Shown here piece by piece: positions 1 through 10,805 of a stretch of 64,000 nucleotides of DNA. The translations under genes and the position numbers were made by a program. The notes beneath the pieces are model-generated. The model had not been told where the DNA came from and did no database searches. It saw only the letters and a program-made list of their open reading frames with translations. Numbering within the stretch: position 1 is the stretch's first letter; each line of letters starts with the position of its first letter. Source of the stretch: Rhodovulum euryhalinum (lineage in GTDB: Bacteria; Pseudomonadota; Alphaproteobacteria; Rhodobacterales; Rhodobacteraceae); contig NZ_SLWW01000001.1 in the NCBI RefSeq assembly GCF_004342445.1, positions 414,755 to 478,754 of the forward strand. The letters are read 5' to 3'.

Positions 1-297
1 TGGGCCGAGGACATGGAGGCCCGGCTCGCCGCCGAGGATTTTCGCACGCTGGAACTTCACCGCGCGATCTCGCCCGGGGCTCGGATGTTCCGGATCGATC
101 ATTCCACGGTGATCCTCGGCCGACGGGGGGAACCGCTGCAAGAGGGCGTGGTGCTCGACCCATGGCGCAAGGGGGGCGATCTCTTCTGGTCGCCGGTGGC
201 GGACGATCCCCGGTACAAGTGGCGGCCCCGAAACGAGGTTCTGGCCGAAAAGGCCGCGCGGCTTTCCGGCACCACCTCAGCTCGGAACTCCCGTTAG
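1..297 (+). CDS. Hypothetical protein, 5' partial
   Basis: The frame is open from the first base and ends at a TAG stop, so the gene probably begins upstream of the window; an ATG at 13 is the only internal start near the edge. The visible 98 residues are soluble and mixed in character, with an aromatic patch (DLFWSP) and a basic C-terminus. I do not recognise the family. It reads away from the leftward MoxR-type operon and is followed by the double-hairpin repeat at 351-427, which may end its transcript. Confidence 0.5.
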   Translation, partial: WAEDMEARLAAEDFRTLELHRAISPGARMFRIDHSTVILGRRGEPLQEGVVLDPWRKGGDLFWSPVADDPRYKWRPRNEVLAEKAARLSGTTSARNSR

Positions 298-350
298 AAA
301 ACCTGTCCCCGCCAGGGCGCGTGCAAGGGATCAGACGGACGCCCCCGCCT

Positions 351-427
351 TCTTCTTGGTCGAAATACTCCGGGGGTCCGGGGGCAGCGCCCCCGGCGGG
401 TCGCCTTGGCAAAGCCAAGGCGAAACC
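351..427. repeat. Double-hairpin intergenic repeat, copy 1
   Basis: A motif reading TCTTCTTGGTCGAAATACTC precedes two perfect hairpins. The first is CCGGGGGC/GCCCCCGG with an AGC loop (378-396). The second is TCGCCTTGGC/GCCAAGGCGA with an AAA loop (401-423). A second copy with the same layout but compensating stem differences lies at 13470-13551. It sits between convergent genes, where it could act as a terminator or as a REP-like element. Confidence 0.75.
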
Positions 428-491
428 CTTCTTGCAGCACCCGGCTCGGTTCCCCGCAGGGCGATCGCGCAACTCCCGGTCCAGCCGCCCC

Positions 492-2543
492 TTACCGCCG
501 CCCCTCGCGCAGCCAGGCGCCAAGGCTCAGCGCCGCCGCCAGCAGCAGGAAGGCCCAGGCCGGCGCCAGCGGCGTGATCCGCACATCAGCCGTCAGGTAG
601 GCCCCCCGCGGGGTAATCCCGATCCAGCCCCGGCCTGCCGCCAACCGTCCCTCGCGAACCGTACGGATGTCCGGCAGCCCCGCGTGCAGCGCCAGGATGC
701 CCCCACGTGTCGCGCCCACCGCCGGGTCAAGCCTTGCGCCGCTCGCGATCGTCTCCTCGAATTCCCGCGGCGCGGCCGGGCCCAGCGCTATGACAGTCTC
801 CAGATCACCGTCCGACAAACGGTAAAGCCCGATCTCGGGCCCCTCCCAGGTTGCCTGGAACCGCCCCGGCGCGGTTTCCTCCAGTTCCAGTGTCTCGGTC
901 TCGCCGTCGGGGCGGGTGATCTCGACGCTGCGTCCCTGCTCGGACAGCGACCGGCGGGTGATCGTCATGGTCTGGCCTTCGGCCTGGGCGCTCAGCGCCT
1001 CTTCCTCCAGCTCGGGCTCCTTCATCATCCAATGGGCCAGCCGGCGCAGCAGTTCCAGTTGCGGCCCGCCGCCCTCGAAGCCGCGGTTCCACAACCAGGC
1101 ATGGTCGGACGCCATCAGCGCCACGCGCCCCTCGCCCACCCGGTCAAGCACCAGAAGCGGCCTCTCGCCGACCCCGCTCATCACCACCTGGCCGCTTGCG
1201 GCCTCAAGGTCGATCAGCCGGAACCAGCGGCCCCATTCGCCCTCATGCTCGGCCGTCAGCCCCTGGGTGACCGGGTGGCGCTGGCCCAGGTCGGTGACGG
1301 CGGGCAGATAGCCTTCCTCGATCACCCGTGCGGTGGGCGCAGCGGGCAGGATGTCCGCCAGGGGCGAGCGGTAGATCGAGTCGGCGCTGGCGAAATCGGG
1401 CCCCGCCGCGATCAGCACCGCGCCACCCTTCTCGACATACTCGCGCACATTGTCGAAATACAGCATCGGCAGGATGCCGCGGCGCTTGTAGCGGTCGAAG
1501 ATGATCAGGTCGAACTCGTCGATCTTGTCGATGAACAACTCTCGCGTGGGAAACGCGATCAGCGACAGCTCGGTCACCGGCACACCGTCATGCTTGTCCG
1601 GCGGGCGCAGGATGGTGAAGTGGACAAGGTCCACCGCGCTGTCGGATTTCAGCAGGTTGCGCCAGGTGCGTTCCCCCGGATGCGGCTCGCCCGAGACCAG
1701 CAGCACCCGCAGCCGGTCGCGCACGCCGTTGATCTGAACCACCGCGGCATTGTTGCGGTCGGTCAGTTCGCCCTCTTCGGTCGCCACCGAGAACTGGATC
1801 ACGTTGCGCCCCGCGTGATCCAGGATCACCGGGACCTCGAGATCCTCGTTCAACGGCACGGTATAGCTCTGCGGTTCGCCGCCGTCGATGGCGACGGTCA
1901 CGCGCGTCGACGCGCCCATCGCCTCGGGTACCGCACCCTGGTCCTCGATCCGCAGCGTCAGCCGGATCTCCTCGCCCAGGATGGCAAAGGCGGGCGCGTT
2001 GCGGACCACCAGCCGCCGGTCCCAGTCGTCCTCTTGCCCGGTCAGCAGCGCATGCAGCGGCGCGGGCAAGGCGGGCGCGCGATCGAGGTCGTGCAACTGG
2101 CCGTCTGTCAGCAGGATCGCGCCCGCCAGCCGCGCGCGGGGCACCTCGGCCAGCGCCTCGGCCAGCGCCGTCATCAGCAGCGTGCCTTCGTTGCCCGCGC
2201 CATCGCCCAGCCGGACGATCCGAAGCTCGGTGTTGTCGAGCGTGGCCACCTCGGCCTCGATCCGGGCGATGGCCTCGGCGATCTGCGCGGGCCGATCCGA
2301 CAGCCGCTGGCTGGCACTTTCGTCGACCACCAGCACGACGATATCCGACAGCGGGTTGCGCTGTTCGGTCTGCAGCGACGGGTTGGCGATGGCTCCCAGG
2401 ATCGCCGCGGCCGCAAGACCTCGCAGCCACCAGCCGGACAGCCCCCGCCAGAGCGCAAGACCGGTAAAGGCCACGGCAGCGGCCACCAGCACCCAAAGCA
2501 CCGCCCAGGGCAACAGCGGGGCAAAGATCACCTCGCCCGTCAT
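492..2543 (-). CDS. Membrane protein with glutamine-amidotransferase-like domain
   Basis: A 683-residue protein. Two membrane segments lie near the N-terminus (about 10-55) and one near the C-terminus (about 660-678), with a large periplasmic or cytoplasmic body between. The body has a stretch typical of the class I glutamine-amidotransferase-like fold found in these operons (YVEKGGAVLIAAGPD), but no catalytic Cys triad is evident. It is the last gene of the MoxR-DUF58-DUF4159 operon and overlaps the preceding gene by 4 bases. Such proteins are usually annotated as hypothetical or BatB/VWA-like companions; the role is probably in assembly or monitoring of envelope complexes, by analogy only. 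Confidence 0.8.
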   Translation of the reverse strand: MTGEVIFAPLLPWAVLWVLVAAAVAFTGLALWRGLSGWWLRGLAAAAILGAIANPSLQTEQRNPLSDIVVLVVDESASQRLSDRPAQIAEAIARIEAEVATLDNTELRIVRLGDGAGNEGTLLMTALAEALAEVPRARLAGAILLTDGQLHDLDRAPALPAPLHALLTGQEDDWDRRLVVRNAPAFAILGEEIRLTLRIEDQGAVPEAMGASTRVTVAIDGGEPQSYTVPLNEDLEVPVILDHAGRNVIQFSVATEEGELTDRNNAAVVQINGVRDRLRVLLVSGEPHPGERTWRNLLKSDSAVDLVHFTILRPPDKHDGVPVTELSLIAFPTRELFIDKIDEFDLIIFDRYKRRGILPMLYFDNVREYVEKGGAVLIAAGPDFASADSIYRSPLADILPAAPTARVIEEGYLPAVTDLGQRHPVTQGLTAEHEGEWGRWFRLIDLEAASGQVVMSGVGERPLLVLDRVGEGRVALMASDHAWLWNRGFEGGGPQLELLRRLAHWMMKEPELEEEALSAQAEGQTMTITRRSLSEQGRSVEITRPDGETETLELEETAPGRFQATWEGPEIGLYRLSDGDLETVIALGPAAPREFEETIASGARLDPAVGATRGGILALHAGLPDIRTVREGRLAAGRGWIGITPRGAYLTADVRITPLAPAWAFLLLAAALSLGAWLREGRR

Positions 2544-5305
2544 TGGCCCAGCCTGTCCAGCAGCGCAGGCACGTGGACCTGGTCGGATTTGTAGTTGCCG
2601 GTCAGCACATGCATCACCAGATTGATCCCGAAGCGGAAGGCGATTTCCCTCTGCCGCTCGCCCGCATAGCCGCGGCCCACGGGGAAAAGCGCACCGCCCT
2701 GTGCATCCACCGCCCAGGCCGCCGCCCAGTCATTGCCGCCGATCACCACCGGCGTCACGCCGTCATTCAGATCGCGGAACGGCATCCCCTCGGCCTGCTC
2801 GGCGTCGGGGGGCGCGGCCTCGACCCAGACATCGCGGCTGGCGTGGCGGCCTGGGAAATCCTGTAATAGGTAAAATGTGCGCGTCAGCACGTGGTCGCCC
2901 GGCACCGGTTCCAGCGGCGGCACGTCGAGCGGGCGGGCGAGTTGCTGCAGCCGCCGCCCCTCGGGCGAGCCGCCGCCAAAGCGGGCCACATCCGCGTCGC
3001 GGGTGTCGAACAGGATCATGCCGCCGGTGCGCAGGTATCGGTTGAGCCGGGCATAGGCCTCCGGCGACGGCAGGGGCTGGTTTCCCGTCACCGGCCAGTA
3101 GAGGAAGGGAAAGAACGACAGCTCGTCGGTTTCCAGGTTCACCGCAATCGGCTCGGCCGGTTCGATCGAGGTGCGCTGGTTCAGCTTGTCCGACAACCCG
3201 CGCAGCCCCGCGCGCGCCACATCGTCCACCCGCGCGTCGCCCGTCATCACATGGGCCAGCACCACCTCGGACGTGGCCTTCAGCGCCAGCGCGTCGTCGG
3301 ACAGTCCCTGCGCATGAGAATCCACCGGCAGCATCAGTGCCAGCACCACGGCAGCCGCCGCCCCCGACCGCTGCCCCCTGAGCCGCCCGGACAGCCAGAG
3401 CGAGGCGAGGATGTCGGCCGCCAGCAGCGCGAGCGCCGCCGCCAGCAGCCAGCCCTTGAGCAGCGTCTCGCGCGCCACGGCCAGCCCCTCGACCGGGATG
3501 CGGGCAGGCCAGGCGGTGGCGGCGATCGCGGTCTCGGGGCCGATCACGTTCAGCGCCAGCCGCCGGTCCTCGCCCGCGTAAAGCCCGGGCGGCAGGTCGG
3601 GGCCGGGGCGGGCGTCGGCCAGGGTCTCGCCCGGCACGCCCGGCAGGGTGCCCGCGTCGCCCACCTCGCCGAAGGCATCCAGAACGGTCTCCGCGACCCA
3701 TGTGGTCCCGGCCAGTTCGGCCGCCTCGGGCCGCGCGGGCCGGGTCGAGACGGCGAGCCGTTCCAGCATCTGCACGAACAGCCCCGACAGCGGCAGCGTG
3801 GACCATTCCGCGTTCGCGGTGACGTGGAACAGCACCACCTGCCCCTCGCCCAGATTCTTGCGGGTCACCAGCGGCGTGCCGTCGGTCAGCGCCGCTATGG
3901 CGCGTTCGGCAAGCTGCGGGTCGGGCTGGGCCATGACCTGCGCGTTCACCCGCACGTCGGGCGGCACCTCGAGCCCGAAGAAGGGCGAGGTTTCGGCGAA
4001 GGGGCGCAGCTCCTTCGGCTCGCCCCAGCTCATCGCGCCGCCCACGGTGCGGCCACCCGCTCGCAGGCGCACCGGCATCAGCGGGTCTTCGGCGTCGCGG
4101 CTGACATCCGAGGCGGCCAGCCGCGGCCCGGCGAAACGGACCAGCAGGCCGCCCTCCTCGACCCAAGCCTGCAGCGCCCCGGCCTCGGCGCTCGACAGCG
4201 TGGCGACATCGGCCAGAACGATCACGTCGGGACTGGCGAGGATGATGTCGCTGAGCGTGCCGTCGATCAGGTCGGCGGTCGGCTCCAGCGCCTTCTGCAG
4301 GTAGAAGAGCGGCGACAGCAGTTGAAGCCCCTCACGGTCGTCGCGCCCGGCAATCAGCGCCACCTCGCGGCGTTTCAGGCTGTCATCGGTAAGGGTAACG
4401 GCCCCGGCTGACCGCACGCCCTCGACGCCGAACCGGCTGATCCGGTTGCGCAACTCGGGCGGCAAGACAAGTTCGGTCTCGACCTCGGCCGCGCCCGGCT
4501 CGAAGGTCGCGGGCACCCGGGCCAACACGCGCTCGACCCCCGCGGGGTCGCGGCCCGTGGCGGTCAGCGTGACTTCGGAGGCCTCGGCGGCGCGGGCGCG
4601 CAGCGCCGTCAGCCGGATCGCGCCGTCCTCGAAGGCGGCGGGGCGCAGCGCCAGCACGGGGCGCGGGCTTTCGAACACGCGCACCTCGCCCGAGGCCATG
4701 AGCGTGGACAGCAGGTCGTGCCGCCCCGCGTAGTCCAGCCCGCCCGACATCCAGAACGTGTCGAAGCCGCCCTCCAGCCCCTCGGCCCAGTGGCCCAGCG
4801 CCTGCGGATCGGGCAGCCAGGGCGCAGGCTTGAACCCGGCCAGCCGACTGGCCCAGGCCTCGGCCGCCTGGAAGGGCAGCCCCGCCTCGGGCAGGTCGGT
4901 GGCCTGCACCACCGCCACGGGCCGCCCGTCGCGCCCGGCCTCGTCCAGCAGGGCGGCAACCCGGTCCATCCGGCGCGGCCAGTCGCGGGCATCGGCCCAT
5001 GTTGCGTCGATGAAGACCAGAAGCGGCCCGGTCCCGGGCTGACGGTCCTGCGGGTTCAGCACCGGCCCCGCAAAGCCCACGATCAGCGCCGCCACCGCCA
5101 GCATCCGCAGCAAGAGCAGCCACCAGGGCGTCTTGTCGGTCTGGGTCTCGTCATCGGTCAGCCCCAGCAGCAAGGCCACGCCCGGGAACCGCCGCCGGAT
5201 CGGCGCGGGCGGCACGGCGCGCAGGATCAGCCACAGCGCCGGCAACGCCAGCAGCGCCCAGAGCAGCGCGGGGGCGGCAAAGCCCAGGCTGCCGATGGTC
5301 CACAT
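2540..5305 (-). CDS. DUF4159 protein with BatA N-terminal domain
   Basis: A 921-residue protein. The first about 90 residues are a BatA-type double membrane segment (start MWTIGSLGFAAPALLW, second segment WWLLLLRMLAVAALIVGF). A degenerate von Willebrand-like region follows, then a membrane segment around 640-660, and a C-terminal DUF4159 domain (about 700-921) with the phrase GGMILFDTRDAD. The frame stays open far upstream, but the start at 5305 gives a TGATG overlap with the DUF58 gene and a proper membrane anchor, so longer starts are rejected. It is part of a translationally coupled four-gene operon with MoxR. Confidence 0.88.
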   Translation of the reverse strand: MWTIGSLGFAAPALLWALLALPALWLILRAVPPAPIRRRFPGVALLLGLTDDETQTDKTPWWLLLLRMLAVAALIVGFAGPVLNPQDRQPGTGPLLVFIDATWADARDWPRRMDRVAALLDEAGRDGRPVAVVQATDLPEAGLPFQAAEAWASRLAGFKPAPWLPDPQALGHWAEGLEGGFDTFWMSGGLDYAGRHDLLSTLMASGEVRVFESPRPVLALRPAAFEDGAIRLTALRARAAEASEVTLTATGRDPAGVERVLARVPATFEPGAAEVETELVLPPELRNRISRFGVEGVRSAGAVTLTDDSLKRREVALIAGRDDREGLQLLSPLFYLQKALEPTADLIDGTLSDIILASPDVIVLADVATLSSAEAGALQAWVEEGGLLVRFAGPRLAASDVSRDAEDPLMPVRLRAGGRTVGGAMSWGEPKELRPFAETSPFFGLEVPPDVRVNAQVMAQPDPQLAERAIAALTDGTPLVTRKNLGEGQVVLFHVTANAEWSTLPLSGLFVQMLERLAVSTRPARPEAAELAGTTWVAETVLDAFGEVGDAGTLPGVPGETLADARPGPDLPPGLYAGEDRRLALNVIGPETAIAATAWPARIPVEGLAVARETLLKGWLLAAALALLAADILASLWLSGRLRGQRSGAAAAVVLALMLPVDSHAQGLSDDALALKATSEVVLAHVMTGDARVDDVARAGLRGLSDKLNQRTSIEPAEPIAVNLETDELSFFPFLYWPVTGNQPLPSPEAYARLNRYLRTGGMILFDTRDADVARFGGGSPEGRRLQQLARPLDVPPLEPVPGDHVLTRTFYLLQDFPGRHASRDVWVEAAPPDAEQAEGMPFRDLNDGVTPVVIGGNDWAAAWAVDAQGGALFPVGRGYAGERQREIAFRFGINLVMHVLTGNYKSDQVHVPALLDRLGQ

Positions 5306-6176
5306 CAGTGAACGCGCTCCAGCGCGCGATAAAGCCACAACAGCGACGCCTGCGCCGGCTCGCCCGTGTGATGGGTGGAATAGTGCCAGCCGGTCGCGCG
5401 GGCCAGATCGGCCAGCCGCGCCTTGCGTGCCGCAAGCCGGTCGAGATAGCGGCCCCTGAGGTCGCCCGCCTTCAGCGTCTCGTGGCGCAGGCTGCCGCCC
5501 ATGCTTTCGAAGATCGTCCGCCCGTCGAAGGGAAACGCTTCCTCGGTGGGATCGAGGATTTGCAGCATCGCGCCCTTGACGCCTCGATCCGCGGCTTCGG
5601 TCAGCGTCTTCTCCACCGGGCCGGGATCGCCCAGGAAATCCGAAAACAGCACCACCCGGGAATGGGGCGCCATGCCGCGCGCGTCCGGGGCGCCGTAATC
5701 GGCGGCGCCCCCGGCCCCGGCAAGCGTCTCGGCGATGCGCAGCAACTGCAACGGGCCCCGGCGCGGCGGCAGGCCGGTGCCCGCCAGCCCCACCCGCTCG
5801 CCACCGCGGGTCAGCAGCACGGCGATCGCCATCGCCAGAACCCGCGCGCGCGCGGCCTTGGAGGGATGGGTCCTTGTGCCCGAGAAATCCATCGAGGCGG
5901 AATCGTCGACCCAGAGCAGGACGCTCTGCGCCGCCTGCCATTCCTTTTCGCGCACGAAATGCGCGTCCGTCCGGCCCGACCGGCGCCAGTCGACCATCCG
6001 GGCAGTATCGCCCGCATGGGCAGGGCGATATTGCCAGAACTCGTCACCCGCCCCTGCGCGCCGCCGCCCGTGTTCGCCCAGCAGCACCGCCTGCGCCAGA
6101 TGCTCGGCATCCGCCAGCAGCGGCGGCAGCGCCTCGGCAAGGCCCTCGGCGCGGGCGCGGAGGGTGGCGGGATCGC

Positions 6177-6180
<4 letters not shown>
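5305..6180 (-). CDS. DUF58 domain-containing protein
   Basis: A 291-residue soluble protein with the DUF58/VWA-like fold. The family signature around RPAHAGDTARMVDWRRSG is followed by a metal-site-like strand LLWVDDSASMDF, which keeps a DxSxS-type MIDAS motif. It starts with GTG, overlapping the MoxR stop by 4 bases. In this operon type the DUF58 protein is thought to be a partner or substrate receptor of the MoxR AAA ATPase; that is family knowledge, not shown here. Confidence 0.9.
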
Positions 6181-7184
<1,004 letters not shown>

Positions 7185-7243
7185 GACATCTCTCCCTTGG
7201 GTCTTATATGGGCTAGTATCGTCACATATCGCACGCGCCACAA

Positions 7244-7846
7244 ATGGCAAAAACCGAAGCGGCACAAATGATCGTGAAACCCGATGCCGACAGGCTGGCC
7301 GAAACCGCCCGCGCCGCGGCCGCCGGGGGGAGACTACCTCCGGTTGATTCGTGGAACCCGCCCTTCTGCGGCGATCTCGACATGCGGATCGCGCGGGACG
7401 GGACGTGGTTCTACCTTGGCACCCCGATCGGCCGGGCACCTCTGGTGCGGCTGTTCTCGACCATCCTCAAGCGCGAGGGCGCGCGGTATTTCCTGGTCAC
7501 CCCGGTCGAGAAGGTCGGGATCACGGTCGAGGACGTGCCCTTCGTCGCCGTCGATTTCGAGCGGGCGGGCACCGGCGCGGACCAGATCCTGACCTTCACC
7601 ACCAATGTCGGCGACCGGGTGGCGGCGGGGCCCGATCACCCGATCCGGGTCGAGCGCGACCCCGAGACCGGCGAGCCCGCGCCTTACGTCCTCGTGCGGC
7701 GCAATCTGGAGGCGCGGATCGACCGCAAGAGCTTTTACCGTCTGGTCGAGATCGGCACGCGTGCGACGCACGACGGGGCGGAGTGGTTCGGCCTGTGGTC
7801 GGGCGGGGCGTTCTTCCCCGTCATTCCCTCGGCGGAACTGCCCTGA
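7244..7846 (+). CDS. DUF1285 domain-containing protein
   Basis: A 200-residue cytoplasmic protein recognised by the DUF1285 pattern: NPPFCGDLDMRIARDGTW near the N-terminus, then LVTPVEKVGI, DVPFVAVDFE and a C-terminal ARIDRKSFYRLV block. Function unknown. It is divergent from moxR with only 59 bases between the starts, a conserved arrangement in Rhodobacteraceae. The start at 7244 has no clear ribosome binding site; an in-frame ATG at 7268 is an alternative. Confidence 0.88.
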   Translation: MAKTEAAQMIVKPDADRLAETARAAAAGGRLPPVDSWNPPFCGDLDMRIARDGTWFYLGTPIGRAPLVRLFSTILKREGARYFLVTPVEKVGITVEDVPFVAVDFERAGTGADQILTFTTNVGDRVAAGPDHPIRVERDPETGEPAPYVLVRRNLEARIDRKSFYRLVEIGTRATHDGAEWFGLWSGGAFFPVIPSAELP

Positions 7847-7921
7847 ACCCGGCGGCCGGGCCCACGATCCTTCGAAGGGGGCCGTCAGGATCTTTCGAAA
7901 GCTCCTGGCGCAGCCCCGTTG

Positions 7922-10735
7922 TCAGTGCGCCTCGGCCCAGTTTTGCCCGGTTCCGGCATCCACAACCAGCGGCACGTCCAACTTCACCGCGGGCATCGCC
8001 GCGCCCTCCATCACCTCGCGCACCGCGTCGATGACCCCGGTTTCGGCCCCCTTGTCGACCTCGAAGACCAATTCGTCATGGACCTGCAACAGCATCTTTG
8101 CGGGCAGCCCCTTCAACACCCCGGGCATGCGGATCATCGCGCGGCGGATGATGTCGGCGGCCGTTCCCTGGATCGGCGCGTTGATCGCGGCCCGTTGGGC
8201 GAATCCGGCCTGCGGGCCCTTGGCGCCGATCTCGGGCGTGTGGATCTTCCGCCCGAACAGCGTCTGGACAAAGCCGTTGGCCTTGGCGAAGGCAACCGTC
8301 TCGGTCATGTAGTCCTTGATGCCCGGAAATCTCTCGAAATAGCGGTCGATGAAGCCCTGCGCCTCGCCCCGCGGTATCCGCAGGTTCCGCGCGAGGCCAA
8401 AGCCGGAAATGCCGTAGATCACCCCGAAATTGATCGCCTTGGCCTGCCGCCGGATCTCGGGCGTCATCTGGTCCATCGGAACGTCGAACATTTCCGACGC
8501 GGTCATGGCGTGGATGTCCTGGCCCTCGCGGAAGGCCTGCTTCAGCGCGTCGATCCCCGCGACATGGGCAAGGATGCGCAGCTCGATCTGGGAATAGTCG
8601 AGGCTGACCAGCACCTTGCCCTCGTCCGCGACAAAGGCCGCGCGGATGCGGCGGCCTTCCTCGGTGCGCACGGGGATGTTCTGCAGGTTCGGATCGGTCG
8701 AGGCCAGCCGCCCGGTCACCGCGCCGGTGATGACATAGGACGTATGGACCCGCCCGGTTTCGGGATTGATATGGTCCTGAAGGGCATCGGTATAGGTTGA
8801 TTTCAGCTTGGAAAGCTGGCGCCAGTCCAGCACGCGGGCCGGCAGGTCGTGACCCTCGGCGGCGAGATCTTCCAGCACGTCGGCGCCGGTGGCATAGGCG
8901 CCGGTCTTGCCCTTCTTGCCGCCCGGCAGGCTCATCTTGTCGAACAGGATTTCGCCCAGTTGTTTCGGCGAACCGACATTGAACGTCTCGCCCGCAAGGT
9001 CGTGAATTTCCGCTTCCAGCGCCGCCATCTTCTGGGCGAAGGCGTTGGACATCCGGCTGAGGGTATCTCGGTCGACCCTGATGCCCGTCATCTCCATCTC
9101 GGCCAGCACGGGCACCAGTGGTCGTTCCAGCGTCTCGTAGACGGTCGTGACGCGCGCCCGGTGCAACTGCGGCTTGAAAAGCTGCGCGAGCCGCAGGGTG
9201 ATGTCGGCATCCTCGGCCGCGTATTTCACCGCCTCGTCGATCGGCACCCGGTCAAAGGTGATCTGCGCCTTGCCCGACCCCAGCAGCGACTTGATCGGGA
9301 TCGGCTGGTGTTCGAGATAACGCTCGGAGAGCGCATCCATCCCGTGCCCGTGCAGGCCCGCATTCATCGCGTAGGACATCAGCATCGTGTCGTCGATGGG
9401 CGCCACATGCACCCCGTAGCGGGCGAGAACCTTGGCGTCGTATTTCATGTTCTGGCCGATCTTGATCACGGCCGGGTCTTGCAGCACGGGTTTCAGCAGC
9501 GCCAGTGCCTCGTCCAGCGGCATCTGTCCCTCGGCCAGCACATCCGCGCCGAAAAGGTCGCCCTCGCCGATCTTGTGGCCCAGCGGGATGTAACAGGCCC
9601 GCCCCGGCTCGACCGCCAGCGAGATGCCCACCAGGTCGCACCGCATCTCGTCCAGCCCCGTGGTCTCGGTATCGACCGCCATCAGCCCCCGCGCGGTCGC
9701 GGCGTCGATCCATCGCTGCAACGCGGCCGCGTCGCGGATGCACTCGTAGTCCTCGGGCCTGAACGGGATCGTTGCGGACTGGTCGGCCGCCTCGGACGGG
9801 GCCGCGCCCGCAGGGTTGGTGTCCGCGATCACCGGGGGCTCGACCCCCAGCCCCTCGGCGATCCGCTTGGTCAGCGTGCGGAACTCCATCCTCGTCAGAA
9901 AGTCCATCAGCGCGGCGGGGTCGGGTTCGCGCACCTCCAGATCGTCCAGCGTGATATCCAGCGGCGTCGCGGAATCCAGCGTCACCAGCCGTTTCGACAG
10001 CTCGATCTGCGTGCGATGCTCGACCAGCGTCTGGCGCCGCTTGGGCTGGGGGATTTCGTCGGCCCGGTCCAGCAGCGTTTCCAGATCGCCGAACTCCTGG
10101 ATCAGCAGCGCGGCGGTCTTGATCCCGATCCCCGGCGCGCCGGGGATGTTGTCCACGGAATCGCCCGCCAGTGCCTGCACATCCACGACACGATCTGGCC
10201 CGACGCCGAACTTCTCCTCGACCTCCTCGACCCCGATGCGCTTGCCCTTCATCGCGTCCAGCATCTCGACGCCATTGCCCACAAGCTGCATCAGATCCTT
10301 GTCGGAACTGATGATCGTCACCCGCCCCCCGGCCTCGACCGCCTGCCGGGTCAGGGTGGCGATGATGTCGTCGGCCTCGAACCCTTCCTGTTCCAGACAC
10401 GCGATGTTGAAGGCGCGCGTCGCCTCGCGGGTCAGCGGGATCTGCGGGCGCAGATCCTCGGGCATGGCGTCGCGGTTGGCCTTGTAAAGGTCGTACAGGT
10501 CGTTGCGGAACGTGTGGCTGCCCTTGTCGAAGACCACCGCCACATGGGTCGGCGCATCCGGCCCCGCGTTGTCCTGCACGTATTTGTGGATCATGTTGCA
10601 GAAGCCCGACACCGCGCCGATCGGCAGCCCGTCGGATTTCCGCGTGAGCGGCGGCAGCGCGTGGAATGCCCGGAAGATGAAGGCCGAGCCGTCGATCAGA
10701 TGCAGATGGCAACCCTTGCCGAATGTCCCGCCCAT
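7922..10735 (-). CDS. polA: DNA polymerase I
   Basis: A 937-residue family A polymerase. The N-terminal 5'-3' exonuclease domain (LIDGSAFIFRAFHALPP, EADDIIATL, DSVDNIPGAPGIG) spans about 1-300. A 3'-5' exonuclease domain follows around 340-540, keeping the catalytic DTETTG, so proofreading is probably active. The polymerase domain occupies the C-terminal 400 residues, with motif A DYSQIELRILAH, motif B RRQAKAINFGVIYG and motif C VHDELVF. All key acidic residues are present. It works in excision repair and Okazaki fragment maturation. Full length for the family. Confidence 0.98.
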   Translation of the reverse strand: MGGTFGKGCHLHLIDGSAFIFRAFHALPPLTRKSDGLPIGAVSGFCNMIHKYVQDNAGPDAPTHVAVVFDKGSHTFRNDLYDLYKANRDAMPEDLRPQIPLTREATRAFNIACLEQEGFEADDIIATLTRQAVEAGGRVTIISSDKDLMQLVGNGVEMLDAMKGKRIGVEEVEEKFGVGPDRVVDVQALAGDSVDNIPGAPGIGIKTAALLIQEFGDLETLLDRADEIPQPKRRQTLVEHRTQIELSKRLVTLDSATPLDITLDDLEVREPDPAALMDFLTRMEFRTLTKRIAEGLGVEPPVIADTNPAGAAPSEAADQSATIPFRPEDYECIRDAAALQRWIDAATARGLMAVDTETTGLDEMRCDLVGISLAVEPGRACYIPLGHKIGEGDLFGADVLAEGQMPLDEALALLKPVLQDPAVIKIGQNMKYDAKVLARYGVHVAPIDDTMLMSYAMNAGLHGHGMDALSERYLEHQPIPIKSLLGSGKAQITFDRVPIDEAVKYAAEDADITLRLAQLFKPQLHRARVTTVYETLERPLVPVLAEMEMTGIRVDRDTLSRMSNAFAQKMAALEAEIHDLAGETFNVGSPKQLGEILFDKMSLPGGKKGKTGAYATGADVLEDLAAEGHDLPARVLDWRQLSKLKSTYTDALQDHINPETGRVHTSYVITGAVTGRLASTDPNLQNIPVRTEEGRRIRAAFVADEGKVLVSLDYSQIELRILAHVAGIDALKQAFREGQDIHAMTASEMFDVPMDQMTPEIRRQAKAINFGVIYGISGFGLARNLRIPRGEAQGFIDRYFERFPGIKDYMTETVAFAKANGFVQTLFGRKIHTPEIGAKGPQAGFAQRAAINAPIQGTAADIIRRAMIRMPGVLKGLPAKMLLQVHDELVFEVDKGAETGVIDAVREVMEGAAMPAVKLDVPLVVDAGTGQNWAEAH

Positions 10736-10805
10736 GGTCGTCTCGCCCCCTTCGCCGTGCAGCCCGGTCTTGCCACGAAGCCGCGCGTTTCGCCAGCCGT
10801 TTGGG

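Noticed and set aside
162..2594. Very long open frame opposite the leftward amidotransferase-like gene
   Set aside because: Antisense shadow caused by high GC third positions; the product is rich in Gln, His, Arg and Pro with no fold, and the opposite strand has a clear gene. The same applies to 2891-4411, 8849-10957, 13630-15420 and 37901-39730.
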